Part shown: one piece after another, positions 1-8,382 of the stretch
How positions within the stretch are numbered: the first letter of the stretch is position 1
How the letters are laid out: each line of letters opens with the position of its first letter
Assembly (NCBI RefSeq): GCF_001456025.1
Contig: NZ_LMTZ01000003.1
Span: 1 to 42,867, forward strand
Length of the DNA: 42,867 nt
Source of the DNA: Mastigocoleus testarum BC008
GTDB taxonomy: Bacteria; Cyanobacteriota; Cyanobacteriia; Cyanobacteriales; Nostocaceae
Reading direction: 5' to 3'
Notes under the pieces: generated by a model
Told to the model about the DNA's origin: nothing
What the model saw: the letters and a program-made list of their open reading frames with translations, nothing else
Database searches by the model: none
Made by a program: the position numbers and the translations under genes

Positions 1-301
1 GTGGTAAAAAGTACTTTTTTACTCTTTTATTATTGATTTATTTAAGTAATTACCGATTGTGACAGTTAGAGTGCGGAAGATGGGTTGTATGCGCGAGCAT
101 TAGCATCGAGAGATGTCACAAGAAATAGATCTTACAAGAAATAATCCTAACTTTCTGGAATTAAACAGCCTGGATCGGTATTCATCGTCAGAGCAAACGA
201 GCGTAAATGACTTCTGTCAAAAGTTATCCAGAATAGTACTTTTAACGGGAAATCATTTTTTGTAACAAACCAACAATACAGTTACTATTAATAATAATCT
301 A
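1..301. other. Upstream spacer, no gene seen
   Basis: No open frame, RNA gene or clear terminator was recognised. The sequence is AT-rich and leads into the L,D-transpeptidase gene. No strong Shine-Dalgarno sequence precedes that gene's ATG at 302, so its promoter and start are unverified. Confidence 0.5.
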
Positions 302-937
302 ATGGCACAAACATACATATCAAAAGTCATCGTTGACTTATGGAAACAAGAAGTGACACTTGAATGGACTGGAGCAAATGCAGCTATACAAGAAAAAGGT
401 CCCTTTCATTGTAGTCCTGGTGAAGGTGTGTCCGGTGTCAATTGCGATGATGTTGTGACCAGTAAAAGAGGTGGGACGAGTTGCACTCCAAAAGGTGAAT
501 TCCCAGTAAATTACCATGAACGTCGTTTTAGTCAATTTCCACAAGCCCAATGGGTAACACGTTTTCAAGATGATTCTCGTGGAATTGCTCTTCATTACTA
601 TCCAGTCGTTCCCGAATATCCTGATTCCAATGGATGCGTTCGTATCGCCAGCTTGAACGCAGCAAAACTCATTCATGACAACACAAAATCCAGACAATCA
701 GTTATCAGCGTACGTGAAGAACTACGCCCAAAATTCGGTATTGTCTTAAAGCATGGAGCAAAAGGTCAAGATGTCAGAAAAGTTCAGCGTCGACTACTTG
801 AGAAAGGATATAGACTAGGGGTAGATGGCGATTTTGGTCCTAGAACTGAAGCGGTAGTTAAACAATTTCAAAAGGATAAGAGGCTTTCAGCTGACGGAGT
901 ATTTGGTCGTCAAACCTATCAGGTACTTTTTGCATAA
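302..937 (+). CDS. L,D-transpeptidase (YkuD-type) with C-terminal peptidoglycan-binding domain
   Basis: A 211-residue protein. An N-terminal catalytic domain (about 5-140) carries the YkuD signature: His98 followed by S109-N-G-C112-V-R114, with Cys112 as the predicted nucleophile. A C-terminal PG_binding_1 domain (about 150-210) has the usual K-G-x-D-V-x-x-V-Q-x-x-L start and D-G-x-F-G-x-x-T repeats. The family forms 3-3 crosslinks in peptidoglycan or attaches proteins to it. No signal peptide or membrane segment is visible at the N-terminus, which is odd for a cell-wall enzyme: it may be exported another way, be cytoplasmic, or act on a different substrate. Domain calls are firm; the substrate is unknown. 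It stands alone, with a palindrome just downstream. Confidence 0.85.
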   Translation: MAQTYISKVIVDLWKQEVTLEWTGANAAIQEKGPFHCSPGEGVSGVNCDDVVTSKRGGTSCTPKGEFPVNYHERRFSQFPQAQWVTRFQDDSRGIALHYYPVVPEYPDSNGCVRIASLNAAKLIHDNTKSRQSVISVREELRPKFGIVLKHGAKGQDVRKVQRRLLEKGYRLGVDGDFGPRTEAVVKQFQKDKRLSADGVFGRQTYQVLFA

Positions 938-973
938 GTACGTTTAGTAAGAAAAATCATAACTTGTTTGTAA

Positions 974-997
974 TAGCGCTTTAGCGCTAAAGCGCTA
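974..997. repeat. 24-bp perfect palindrome
   Basis: Two 12-base arms (TAGCGCTTTAGC and its complement) meet without a spacer. It lies 37 bases after the L,D-transpeptidase stop. As RNA it could fold, but no T-run follows, so a terminator role is doubtful. It resembles the small dispersed palindromes of filamentous cyanobacteria. Confidence 0.75.
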
Positions 998-1165
998 CTA
1001 CTAGCCAAATACAGATATTTTATATTTATTTACATAGTTTACTTTTTTCTCGCCTACTTACTTAGTATGTTTGCACTTATTGGAATACTGTTGGCAAAAG
1101 AACGCTAATATATATCTGCCATAAAATGCAAAAATGTCAAAGTATATTACATTTTTTCAATAAAT

Positions 1166-1192
1166 AAGGGTACCCTAGCGAGGGTTACCCTT
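1166..1192. terminator. Strong hairpin in the 938-1279 gap, possible terminator
   Basis: AAGGGTACCCT and AGGGTTACCCTT pair around an AGCG loop with one bulged base. The flanks are A/T-rich but there is no clean T-run on either strand. It could end transcripts from the transpeptidase side or from the minus-strand ORF at 1280-1471. The rest of the 938-1279 gap shows nothing else except the palindrome at 974-997. Confidence 0.4.
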
Positions 1193-1279
1193 TAAAATTT
1201 TGAGTTATTAAGCAAAATTATTTAGTTTTTTTATACAAACATCACTTCATAAAATTTGATTTTATTATTTCCATTTTCA

Positions 1280-1471
1280 TTATTTAAATACACTTTTTCT
1301 ATAATTGGATTTCAAATAATCTTTACTGACAGATAATATCTCAGAATTATCTGGATGACTGAGTTGAAATCGACCCCAAAGTAAAATTAATATTTCATCG
1401 CCACAAAACCAGAGACAACATCGTTGAGCCCTTGTTAAATTTAGAACTGCACTTTGTTCTATAGGTTTCAC
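1280..1471 (-). CDS. Small hypothetical protein, doubtful
   Basis: A 63-codon frame not recognised by family. Its first 40 residues (Q-S-A-V-L-N-L-T-R-A-Q-R-C-C-L-W-F-C-G-D) are rich in Cys, Trp and hydrophobic residues and look more protein-like than a random frame; the last 20 are basic and low-complexity. There is no clear Shine-Dalgarno site. It may be a genuine short cyanobacterial protein, a fragment of a longer gene, or chance. A HIP1 octamer lies just upstream. Confidence 0.25.
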   Translation of the reverse strand: MKPIEQSAVLNLTRAQRCCLWFCGDEILILLWGRFQLSHPDNSEILSVSKDYLKSNYRKSVFK

Positions 1472-1701
1472 ATCACTGTAGGCGATCGCATTAATGATTC
1501 ATAAAATTTACTTGTTCCCCTACATCGAATCAAAAGATTGCTTGATTTTGACTTCGTCATATTTTTAAAGAAGTTTTATCAACGGAGCAATTTTTAATTG
1601 AAAAAATCAAATGGGAAGACATTTTTACAGTAAAGTCCCGAAAACTCTTATTCTTATTTAGTTACCTTTAATTTTTAATCATATTTCATCTATTTTTTCC
1701 G

Positions 1702-2076
1702 ATGACTCCACAACAATTAGAAAACTACCTCAACCAATTAGTTACTAAAAATATCAAAATCAGTACAATGATTTGGGGTCCTCCTGGTGTTGGTAAATCA
1801 AGTATTGTTTCCCAGATCGCTTCCGCACATAAAATAAACTTTGTGGATGTGAGATTATCACAACTAGCACCAACAGATTTAAGAGGTTTACCAGTTGCTT
1901 CTAATGGTGTATCGAGTTGGTATCCACCAGATTTTTTACCTCGTACGGGTAAAGGGATATTATTCTTAGATGAACTGAATATGGCACCCCCAGCAATGCA
2001 AGGGGTTGCACAGCAACTAATCTTAGACCGTCGAGTCGGTTCTTACGTAGTACCATCAGGTTGGTATGTATATTAG
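1702..2076 (+). pseudogene. MoxR-type AAA ATPase, 5' remnant
   Basis: The frame starts like a complete AAA_5/MoxR ATPase: Walker A G-P-P-G-V-G-K-S-S at residues 26-34 and Walker B G-I-L-F-L-D-E-L-N at 85-93. It then stops at residue 124, just after V-P-S-G-W-Y-V, where relatives continue into sensor 1 (A-A-G-N-R) and the lid domain. About two thirds of the protein is missing. The following bases belong to the second half of a VWA protein in another frame, so an internal deletion has joined two neighbouring genes. ATPases of this class work as chaperone-like partners of VWA proteins. The remaining codons carry no other stops, which suggests a recent event. Confidence 0.8.
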
Positions 2077-2722
2077 TCAAAAACAAGTATTAGAAACATA
2101 TTGGCGCAACGCTTTAGCTAGATCGGAAACCATCGCTCGCAGCAAACCTGATGGTAATATTCCTGGGGGAATCGCTCGGGAATTAGGAGCAATAAAAGAT
2201 GCTCAACTAGATTGGAGGTCTTATTTGTGGCGTTACTTAGTAAAAACTCCAACTGATTTTTCTGGATTCGATCGCCGTTTTATTGGTAGAGGTTTATATC
2301 TAGAAAACTTAGAAGGGGAATCAGTTAAAGTATACGTTGCTGTCGATACTTCTGGTTCCATTGACAATGAAGAATTATCTCTGTTTCTGGGTGAAATTGA
2401 CGGGATAATTAATTCTTACCCTCATCTGGACTGCGAGCTGTATTACGCTGACAGCGATATTTACGGACCTTATTCCCTTGAGAATAAAAGTTCTTTACCT
2501 ACACCGGAAGGGGGTGGAGGTACTTCGTTTATTCCCTTTTTCTCGCTCCTTGGAGAAAAGTGGAATCATTTAGATACTGCTGTTTGTGTTTATTTAACAG
2601 ATGGATATGGTGATTTTCCCCAGGTCGATCCAGATGTACCTGTTTTATGGGTTGTTACTCCTGGTGGTTTAAATAAAGATGAATTTCCTTTTGGTGAAGT
2701 GGTGAAATTACTACCTGTCTAG
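2066..2722 (+). pseudogene. VWA-like metallopeptidase-family protein (DUF2201/COG3864 type), 3' remnant
   Basis: The 218 codons match the C-terminal half of the VWA proteins that pair with MoxR ATPases. The linker has L-D-W-R-S-Y-L-W-R-Y and F-D-R-R-F; the MIDAS motif D-T-S-G-S is at residues 94-98; G-G-G-G-T-S-F follows at about 149-155 and L-T-D-G-Y-G-D at about 177-183. The N-terminal DUF2201 part, with its zinc-metallopeptidase-like His motif, is absent. The ATG at 2066 lies inside the ATPase remnant, overlaps it by 11 bases in a different frame and has no Shine-Dalgarno sequence, so it is probably not a native start. The metal-binding residues survive, so residual function is possible but unlikely. 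Confidence 0.75.
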
Positions 2723-2760
2723 TTAAGGCTACATAAGTATTTACTTTGAAAGTATAAGTT

Positions 2761-2928
2761 ATGTCTAAAAACCTTGAACTTGCTGAGAATATTAATACTC
2801 CTGTAGAAGAATTAATAGAATTAGCTGCGAATACAAACGATAAACGCGTCCTTGCTGCGATCGCAAAAAATCCAAATACACCCATAGATTTATTAATTGA
2901 ATTAGCAGGTGGTAGATCAGAAAAATAG
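2761..2928 (+). CDS. Short LRV-type (variant leucine-rich) repeat ORF
   Basis: A 55-codon frame (ATG 2761, stop 2926-2928) starting 38 bases after the VWA remnant. It contains two clear variant leucine-rich repeat units, L-A-E-N-I-N-T-P-V-E-E-L and I-A-K-N-P-N-T-P-I-D-L-L, separated by A-A-N-T-N-D-K-R-V-L. LRV repeats form small alpha/3-10 solenoids, and relatives are often longer proteins. It may be a mini-protein encoded with the ATPase/VWA pair or another truncated remnant. No strong Shine-Dalgarno site is visible. A HIP1 octamer lies inside the frame. Confidence 0.55.
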   Translation: MSKNLELAENINTPVEELIELAANTNDKRVLAAIAKNPNTPIDLLIELAGGRSEK

Positions 2929-2971
2929 CAAAAAATAATCTTTTGGAGAGACAGACTGATCGGAGATAAAT

Positions 2972-2999
2972 AAAAAAAGACGCGAATTAAATCGCGTCC
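2972..2999 (-). terminator. Rho-independent terminator of the pnt operon
   Basis: GACGCGA at 2979-2985 pairs perfectly with TCGCGTC at 2992-2998 around a six-base loop. Read on the minus strand, the stem is followed by seven T residues (2978-2972). It lies 35 bases beyond the pntB stop. Confidence 0.88.
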
Positions 3000-3033
3000 C
3001 ATATTGGAAATATTAGGTAAAAAAATTAGAAAC

Positions 3034-4434
3034 TTACAGTTGCTTCACTTCAGAAACTAACTTACCAACCATATCTTTAGCGCTACCAAAAAGCATTGTG
3101 GTTTTATCCTTATAGAACAAATCATTGTCAACACCAGCAAAACCTTTACTCATTCCGCGCTTGATCACAATAGTTTGTTTTGCCCGGTCTACTTCCAAAA
3201 TTGGCATTCCATAAATCGGACTATTTGCATCACTGCGCGCAGACGGGTTAACAACATCATTAGCACCAATTACTAACGCCACATCTGTTTGCTCGAATTG
3301 GGGATTAATATCTTCCATATCACAGAGCAAGTCATAAGATACATTCGCCTCTGCAAGCAATACGTTCATATGTCCCGGCATTCTTCCTGCTACTGGGTGA
3401 ATAGCATATTTGACATCAACACCCAATCTTTCCAATTGATCTGCTAACTCGCGGACGTTATGTTGTGCTTGGGCTACCGCCATACCGTAACCAGGAACAA
3501 TCACCACAGAGCGAGAATAACCTAACATCATCGCCCCTTCTTCTGGATCGATGCTGCGGACGCTCTTATCACCATCGTCACCACCGGCTCCTCCTCCAGC
3601 AGCAGCTTGACCAAATGCACCAAACAATACGCTGAACAAAGAGCGATTCATTGCTTTACACATAATCTGGGTCAGGATCAAACCTGATGCTCCCACCAAT
3701 GCACCTGCAATAATCAACATATTGTTCATAACCACAAAACCAGCAGCAGCAGCCGCTAAACCAGATAGCGAGTTTAACAGCGAAATTACTACCGGCATAT
3801 CACCACCACCGATGGGGATGACAAATAGCACGCCCAAAAGTAAAGAAATCCCAGTAATACCCAAGAAAATTCCTAGGTTATGAGGCGACATTACCAAGAA
3901 AACACTACCTACAACATAGGCAATTAATAGCAAAGCATTAACTGGTTGTTGTAAAGGGTATGTAATGGGAGTACCCCGTAAAATTCCCTGTAACTTTGCA
4001 AAAGCGATCGCACTACCAGTAAAAGTAATACCGCCAATAAATACATCCAAAACAATGGAAATATTTACATCTAAAGGTATGGTTTGAGAATGTTCCAGCA
4101 AGCGCCAAAATTCAGCAACAGCAACCAATGCTGAAGCCGCACCACCAAGCCCGTTGAGTAAACCAACCATTTGGGGCATTGAAGTCATTTTGACTGCGTA
4201 AGCACCTATAGCACCTACAGCCGAACCAATAGCTAACCCTACCAAAATCATTTGGTAGTTCAACACATTTTGGTCTAACAAAGTAACTACGATTGCTAGG
4301 AGCATACCCACAGCCGCGATCGCATTACCATTTCTAGCTGTAGCAGGCGAACCCAGTTTCTTTAAACCAAGAATAAATAAAGATGCAGCAAGCAAATATG
4401 ATAGCTGAATGCCAGTCGGGAGAAAATCATTCAT
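3034..4434 (-). CDS. pntB: NAD(P) transhydrogenase subunit beta
   Basis: 466 residues, usual length. The first 270 residues form the multi-span membrane domain dII that carries the proton channel. The C-terminal third is the NADP(H)-binding domain dIII, with V-V-I-V-P-G-Y-G-M-A-V-A-Q-A and the later D-I-N-P-Q-F-E-Q-T-D-V and G-A-N-D-V-V-N-P motifs. With the alpha subunits it couples proton movement to hydride transfer between NAD(H) and NADP(H). It is the last gene of the minus-strand operon, separated from pntA2 by a 237-base repeat-rich spacer and closed by the terminator at 2972-2999. A Gly/Ala-rich linker (about residues 277-287) joins the domains. Confidence 0.96.
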   Translation of the reverse strand: MNDFLPTGIQLSYLLAASLFILGLKKLGSPATARNGNAIAAVGMLLAIVVTLLDQNVLNYQMILVGLAIGSAVGAIGAYAVKMTSMPQMVGLLNGLGGAASALVAVAEFWRLLEHSQTIPLDVNISIVLDVFIGGITFTGSAIAFAKLQGILRGTPITYPLQQPVNALLLIAYVVGSVFLVMSPHNLGIFLGITGISLLLGVLFVIPIGGGDMPVVISLLNSLSGLAAAAAGFVVMNNMLIIAGALVGASGLILTQIMCKAMNRSLFSVLFGAFGQAAAGGGAGGDDGDKSVRSIDPEEGAMMLGYSRSVVIVPGYGMAVAQAQHNVRELADQLERLGVDVKYAIHPVAGRMPGHMNVLLAEANVSYDLLCDMEDINPQFEQTDVALVIGANDVVNPSARSDANSPIYGMPILEVDRAKQTIVIKRGMSKGFAGVDNDLFYKDKTTMLFGSAKDMVGKLVSEVKQL

Positions 4435-4671
4435 AATTCAGTTTTTAATTCCCATAATTCAGTTGTCACTGCTCATTAGTAAATTTCATTCGTCAAGCAA
4501 CTAATGAACTTAAGATTTCTTTTGGTAAACACCAATATTTTGCAAAGCGCTAACGGTTAACTACTAATTGGTAATTGGTAATTACGAATTGAATAATTAT
4601 TACCCATTACCTGTATTCCATAAGGACATGACATTAGCTATAAACCGTTACCTACTGATAACTGTTAACTG

Positions 4672-4959
4672 TTATCCAGCTTTTTTCTTGAACATTTGCA
4701 ACATTCTATCGGTAACCAAAAAACCACCGACAACGTTAACCGTTGCTAGGGCGACAGCGATTAAACCAAGAGTTACTGATAGACTCGATTCCTTTGCACC
4801 AGAAGCTACGATCGCACCTAATACGGCGATACCAGAAATGGCATTGGAACCGGACATTAAAGGTGTATGAAGGGTTGGTGGAACTTTGTTGATGACTTCA
4901 AATCCAACAAAAGACGCCAAAACAAATACAAATAAAGCAGCAAGTAATGTTTCTGTCAC
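4672..4959 (-). CDS. pntA2: NAD(P) transhydrogenase subunit alpha, membrane part (alpha-2)
   Basis: 95 residues with a GTG start at 4959, supported by AAGGAG about seven bases upstream. Three hydrophobic helices are visible, with F-V-G-F-E-V-I-N-K-V-P-P-T-L-H-T-P-L-M-S-G between the first two, the typical dII segment of the alpha chain. In cyanobacteria, as here, alpha is split into a soluble NAD-binding gene (pntA1) and this short membrane gene. It lies in the middle of the minus-strand pnt operon. Confidence 0.94.
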   Translation of the reverse strand: MTETLLAALFVFVLASFVGFEVINKVPPTLHTPLMSGSNAISGIAVLGAIVASGAKESSLSVTLGLIAVALATVNVVGGFLVTDRMLQMFKKKAG

Positions 4960-4974
4960 TTTAAACTCCTTGGG

Positions 4975-5165
4975 GTGGGGGATTTACGGTAGGCGTTAGC
5001 GATAGCGTGACGTTAGCCATTAGGGGATTGGGAATTTAGGATTGGCGTTAGAGTGGGGTTAGCTGTATGGGGATTAGTAATTATTAATTACGGATATTAT
5101 CTTCCCAGTAGCTAGTCCCCTATTCCCAGTCGCCAGTCGCCAGTAGCTAGTCCCCAATCCCTAAT
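4975..5165. repeat. STRR-type and GCGTTAGC repeats inside the pnt operon
   Basis: The pntA1-pntA2 spacer consists of dispersed repeats: a GGCGTTAGCG...GCGTGACGTTAGCCAT unit at 4988-5022 (also found at 29533-29560), GGGATT-type heptamers, and tandem CCCAGT-CGCCAGT-CGCCAGT at 5125-5143. Such heptameric repeats are characteristic of heterocystous cyanobacteria. They lengthen the operon leader without carrying a gene. Confidence 0.75.
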
Positions 5166-5172
5166 CACTCAA

Positions 5173-6324
5173 TCACACCAAAGCAGCTAATGCATCCTTA
5201 ATTCTGGAGGAAAGAATTTCTCCTCCATGGGTAATACAAGCTGCGTTGATAATGTCGTCTTCAAAGTTCAACTGCAAAGTATTTTCTTTGGTGAAAAGCT
5301 TCATTAGTGATGTCAGGTTTTTCGCATACAACTGACTGGCGTGAACTGGCATCGATGATGGTAAATTAATTGGACCAATAATAGTAACGCCATCTTTTAT
5401 GATGTCCTTACCTGGTTCAGTACACTCGCAGTTACCACCTTGTTCTGCAGCCAAATCTACAATTACTGCACCTGGCTTCATTTGTGAAACCATCTCTTTG
5501 GTTACTAACAAAGGCGCTTTTCTACCAGGTACCTGAGCAGTAGTAATCACCACATCGGCATTTTTGACGTGTTCGGTAACTAATTCTTGGGTGCGCTGTT
5601 TGCTAGCTTCGGAAATTTCCTTAGCGTAACCACCTGCTGCAGTGGTTTCCTCTTTCAGCTTGACCTCGACAAATTTAGCACCAAGACTTTGAACTTCTTC
5701 TTTAACAGCAGGACGAATATCAAAAGCTTCTACCACAGATCCCAAACGTCTAGCTGTAGCGATCGCTTGTAAACCCGCAACACCCGCACCCATCACAAAT
5801 ACCTTCGCCGGTGCAATGGTTCCAGCAGCAGTTGTTAGCATTGGGAAATATTTCGGTAGAGCCGCTCCTGCAATTAATACCGCTTTATAACCAGCAATGG
5901 AAGCCTGAGAGGACAAAGCATCCATACTTTGTGCTCTTGTGGTTCTCGGGATCATCTCCATTGCAAAAGCTGTAATTTTGCGTTCTGCCAACTTTTGCGC
6001 GATCTCTGGATTTCCTAAAGGATTAAGAAAGCTAATAAGTACCGCATTTTCTTTGAGAGAATCAATTTCTGAGATCCCATCTTCACGTATTTGGGGAGGA
6101 CTTACTTTCAGTAAAATATCTGCTTCTCCCCATAACTTTGCTGAATCATTAACTATTTTTGCTCCTGCAGCTTCATAATCAGCATCAGAGAAGAAAGATC
6201 GTTCCCCTGCACCACTTTCTAGGAATACTTCAAAACCTTGTTTTACTAACCGAGAAACGGTGTCGGGAACTAATGCCACACGACGTTCGCAAACTTCAAT
6301 TTCTTTGGCAATTGATATTTTCAT
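5173..6324 (-). CDS. pntA1: NAD(P) transhydrogenase subunit alpha, NAD-binding part (alpha-1)
   Basis: 383 residues from the ATG at 6324. This start is preferred over one 12 codons upstream because GGGAGAG lies just before it and homologues begin M-K-I-x-I-A-K-E. The fold is the alanine dehydrogenase/PntA dI type: E-R-R-V-A-L-V-P near residue 15, the Rossmann motif G-A-G-V-A-G-L-Q-A-I in the middle, and A-F-D-I-R-P-A-V-K-E-E-V-Q-S-L-G-A-K-F. It binds NAD(H) on the cytoplasmic face of the complex. It is the first gene of the pnt operon; its promoter must lie in the AT-rich stretch above 6324. Confidence 0.95.
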   Translation of the reverse strand: MKISIAKEIEVCERRVALVPDTVSRLVKQGFEVFLESGAGERSFFSDADYEAAGAKIVNDSAKLWGEADILLKVSPPQIREDGISEIDSLKENAVLISFLNPLGNPEIAQKLAERKITAFAMEMIPRTTRAQSMDALSSQASIAGYKAVLIAGAALPKYFPMLTTAAGTIAPAKVFVMGAGVAGLQAIATARRLGSVVEAFDIRPAVKEEVQSLGAKFVEVKLKEETTAAGGYAKEISEASKQRTQELVTEHVKNADVVITTAQVPGRKAPLLVTKEMVSQMKPGAVIVDLAAEQGGNCECTEPGKDIIKDGVTIIGPINLPSSMPVHASQLYAKNLTSLMKLFTKENTLQLNFEDDIINAACITHGGEILSSRIKDALAALV

Positions 6325-6746
6325 GAACTCTCCCACAGATGAATGTATATATATCTGCAACCTATAAATTATTAGGGAATTAGAAGTGCATTTATGCTGA
6401 TTTAGACACAGCTATTTCCCCTTAGGAATAATTGCACATACTTTAAATACAACTGATGTTGATTGTACTTTCTCAATTAAGATAATGTCTGCTCCTCACT
6501 AAGCAATATATTAAAAATGCTCATATTTAACTTTTTACATTTTCCTATTTGCACATCCTATGTCGATCCCCAATTTATAGATTGATGCTTTAACTTTTTT
6601 TCGGAATTAGAAAATCTGAGGTAATAAATTCACTTAACTATTTACCCCAAAATTCTAACCAACCATTACTAAAAAAAGTGTTCGTCGATCCAAGTAAAAC
6701 TTGTTTTAATCAATCTATCTCAATTTAACTAATAATTGTTCTATTT

Positions 6747-6828
6747 GAAAGCTGAAATTTTATCAAGAAAAAATTCATTTTAGATATAAATCTAAACATT
6801 CTGAAATAGTTAGATAAATAGAAAATAT
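6747..6828 (+). repeat. 82-bp direct repeat, copy 1
   Basis: It aligns without gaps to 7298-7379 with seven mismatches by hand count. It includes TTTTAGATATAAATCTAAA and TTCTGAAATAGTTAGAT. No coding frame. The two copies bracket a 469-bp segment that ends with the yidC fragment. Confidence 0.85.
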
Positions 6829-7064
6829 GCTTAATGATAAATTTACGTGGAGATAAACAGGTTTGAGATGGTTTTTAATCTTGAAAAAAATAATATAAAA
6901 ATAATTTTGTTTTTTAGGTATTTTGTACAATTTATATTTTGTTTTTATGTAATTACTATTTTTGTCCCAGTTTTTTAAACTTACTATTTTCTGCTTAAAG
7001 CTATAATCTACCGAAATTTGAGCAAATTTTTCTTCTAATAATACAATTATTCACTCTCATATGG

Positions 7065-7294
7065 AATGTGCGGCTATCTGTAGTCAAATACAGTCGCAGA
7101 CATCCATAGCTTTTAGATCAATTAGATTTAGTTAATATACCACTACCTCAGCTTGAATTCGGGATAATGGATTTTGGTATCAGGTTTCTCTCGAACAATG
7201 TAATGCTGCCAATCCATAAATACCTTCCATAGCATAGTGCCTAGCTATGGATTGGTGATCGTAGCATTGACATTAATTATACGCTTTTCACTAT
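7065..7294 (+). pseudogene. yidC (fragment): Partial duplicate of the yidC upstream region and first 40 codons
   Basis: It aligns with 9935-10163, which is the 102 bases before yidC plus its first 127 coding bases. By hand count there are ten mismatches in the first 146 bases. The ATG (7167) and the opening residues [16 protein letters not shown] are kept. A patch of changes and a one-base insertion near 7213-7232 then break the frame and give a stop after about 22 codons. Beyond the patch the nucleotide match resumes perfectly or nearly so up to the Phe-Ser-Leu codons and then stops, three bases before the second 82-bp repeat. It is therefore a dead gene fragment, though a promoter might survive. 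Confidence 0.88.
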
Positions 7295-7297
7295 TGT

Positions 7298-7379
7298 AAA
7301 AGCTGAAATTTCATCAATAAAAGATTCATTTTAGATATAAATCTAAATATTCTGAAATAGTTAGATTTATAGAAAATAT
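7298..7379 (+). repeat. 82-bp direct repeat, copy 2
   Basis: Second copy of the repeat at 6747-6828. It abuts the end of the yidC fragment almost directly, which suggests that both arrived by the same rearrangement. Confidence 0.85.
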
Positions 7380-7553
7380 TATTAAGACGCTTGTAGAATT
7401 ACTACACTTATGTGTTGATAACATGAATTTGCTCTGAGTGCATGTAAAGCTTAGAAATAGCCCGATATAGTAAACTACTTACTGTTGATGAGAAAGACAG
7501 AAAAATCAATTAAATTCTGAAATCCTCTGACTTCAGAAAGGGGTATTACACAC

Positions 7554-7584
7554 CCCATTACTGACCCATTACTGACCCATTACC
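7554..7584 (+). repeat. 11-bp tandem repeat
   Basis: CCCATTACTGA occurs twice in full and a third time in part. It merges into further ATTACC-type short repeats. Confidence 0.7.
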
Positions 7585-7875
7585 AATTACCATATCGCTA
7601 ACACCGTAAGGTAAGGGTTTTTACCGATTACCTCTTATTCATTACCCGTTACTCATTACAAATCAAGTACCTGGGGAATTGATATGCAAAATGTCTCCAA
7701 CGAAAATAAATAGCATATTCAGGTATAAATTCGAGTGATCTATGAAAATAGACACTTTTTATGGTTATTTTACGTCCATTTTTTACGGGTCAGTAGTAAA
7801 GTTTAGTTACAAGCCTTTATCTGTTGTAATTCAAACTGCAGATTGATATTTTACTTTTGCCAGAGGAGCTTAACC

Positions 7876-8382
7876 ATGAAACGTTTTTTGTCTGCTTTAT
7901 TGGTAAGTGGCTGCTTGTTAGGTACCTTTCCCGCTCTCACTTTGGCGCAATCCGGATTAACATTGTTTAGCGGAGTTAAGCGCGAAAATCAATTAAGTTA
8001 CCGGTTAGATTTCGGCGGACAAACAAATGATTGGGATCGGTACAGACTGAGAATCCCACAGAAAAAAATGAAGGTCGCCGCTGCTAAATTTGTCATTAGC
8101 TACCCGAATTATTATGAAGGTTCTTTTGACACGGATGAAGTAGAAGTCAAAGTTAAAGGCAAAAAAGTTGAACTAGAGAAAGTTAATTGGGACAAAGAAG
8201 GTAACGTACTCGAGATTTACCCTAAGGAAGCAGTCCCAGCAGGAAATAGAGTTGAATTAATTTTGGACAACACACGTAATCCTTCTTCTGGGGGAATATT
8301 CTATTTTAATTGTTCGATTCAGTCTCCAGGAGACTTACCCCTTGCTCGCTATATCGGTACTTGGATAATCGACATTAGCTAG
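7876..8382 (+). CDS. Exported DUF2808 protein
   Basis: 168 residues from the ATG at 7876, chosen because GAGGAG lies nine bases upstream and a clean signal peptide follows: K-R, hydrophobic core L-L-V-S-G-C-L-L-G-T-F, cleavage expected after L-A near residue 25. The mature part carries the DUF2808 pattern: D-W-D-R-Y-R-L-R-I-P, A-x-F-V-I-S-Y-P, E-V-E-V, and N-T-R-N-P-S-S-G-G-I-F-Y-F-N near the end. DUF2808 proteins are almost confined to cyanobacteria; function unknown, probably periplasmic or cell-surface. Not in an operon. Confidence 0.85.
   Translation: MKRFLSALLVSGCLLGTFPALTLAQSGLTLFSGVKRENQLSYRLDFGGQTNDWDRYRLRIPQKKMKVAAAKFVISYPNYYEGSFDTDEVEVKVKGKKVELEKVNWDKEGNVLEIYPKEAVPAGNRVELILDNTRNPSSGGIFYFNCSIQSPGDLPLARYIGTWIIDIS

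Larger units (their letters stand above)
6325..7875. other. 1.5-kb gene-poor AT-rich region
   Basis: No intact gene. It holds the pntA1 promoter region, two 82-bp direct repeats (6747-6828, 7298-7379), a broken yidC 5' fragment (7065-7294), an inverted repeat TTCTGAA/TTCAGAA at 7515-7538, a small hairpin GGGGT/ACCCC at 7540-7556, an 11-mer tandem repeat (7554-7584), and STRR-like CATTACC/CATTACT runs to about 7660. The last 200 bases should contain the promoter of the DUF2808 gene. Confidence 0.7.

Noticed and set aside
4568..4870. Plus-strand frame overlapping the pntA2 region
   Set aside because: It is antisense to the confident pntA2 gene and consists partly of spacer repeats; the translation is not protein-like.
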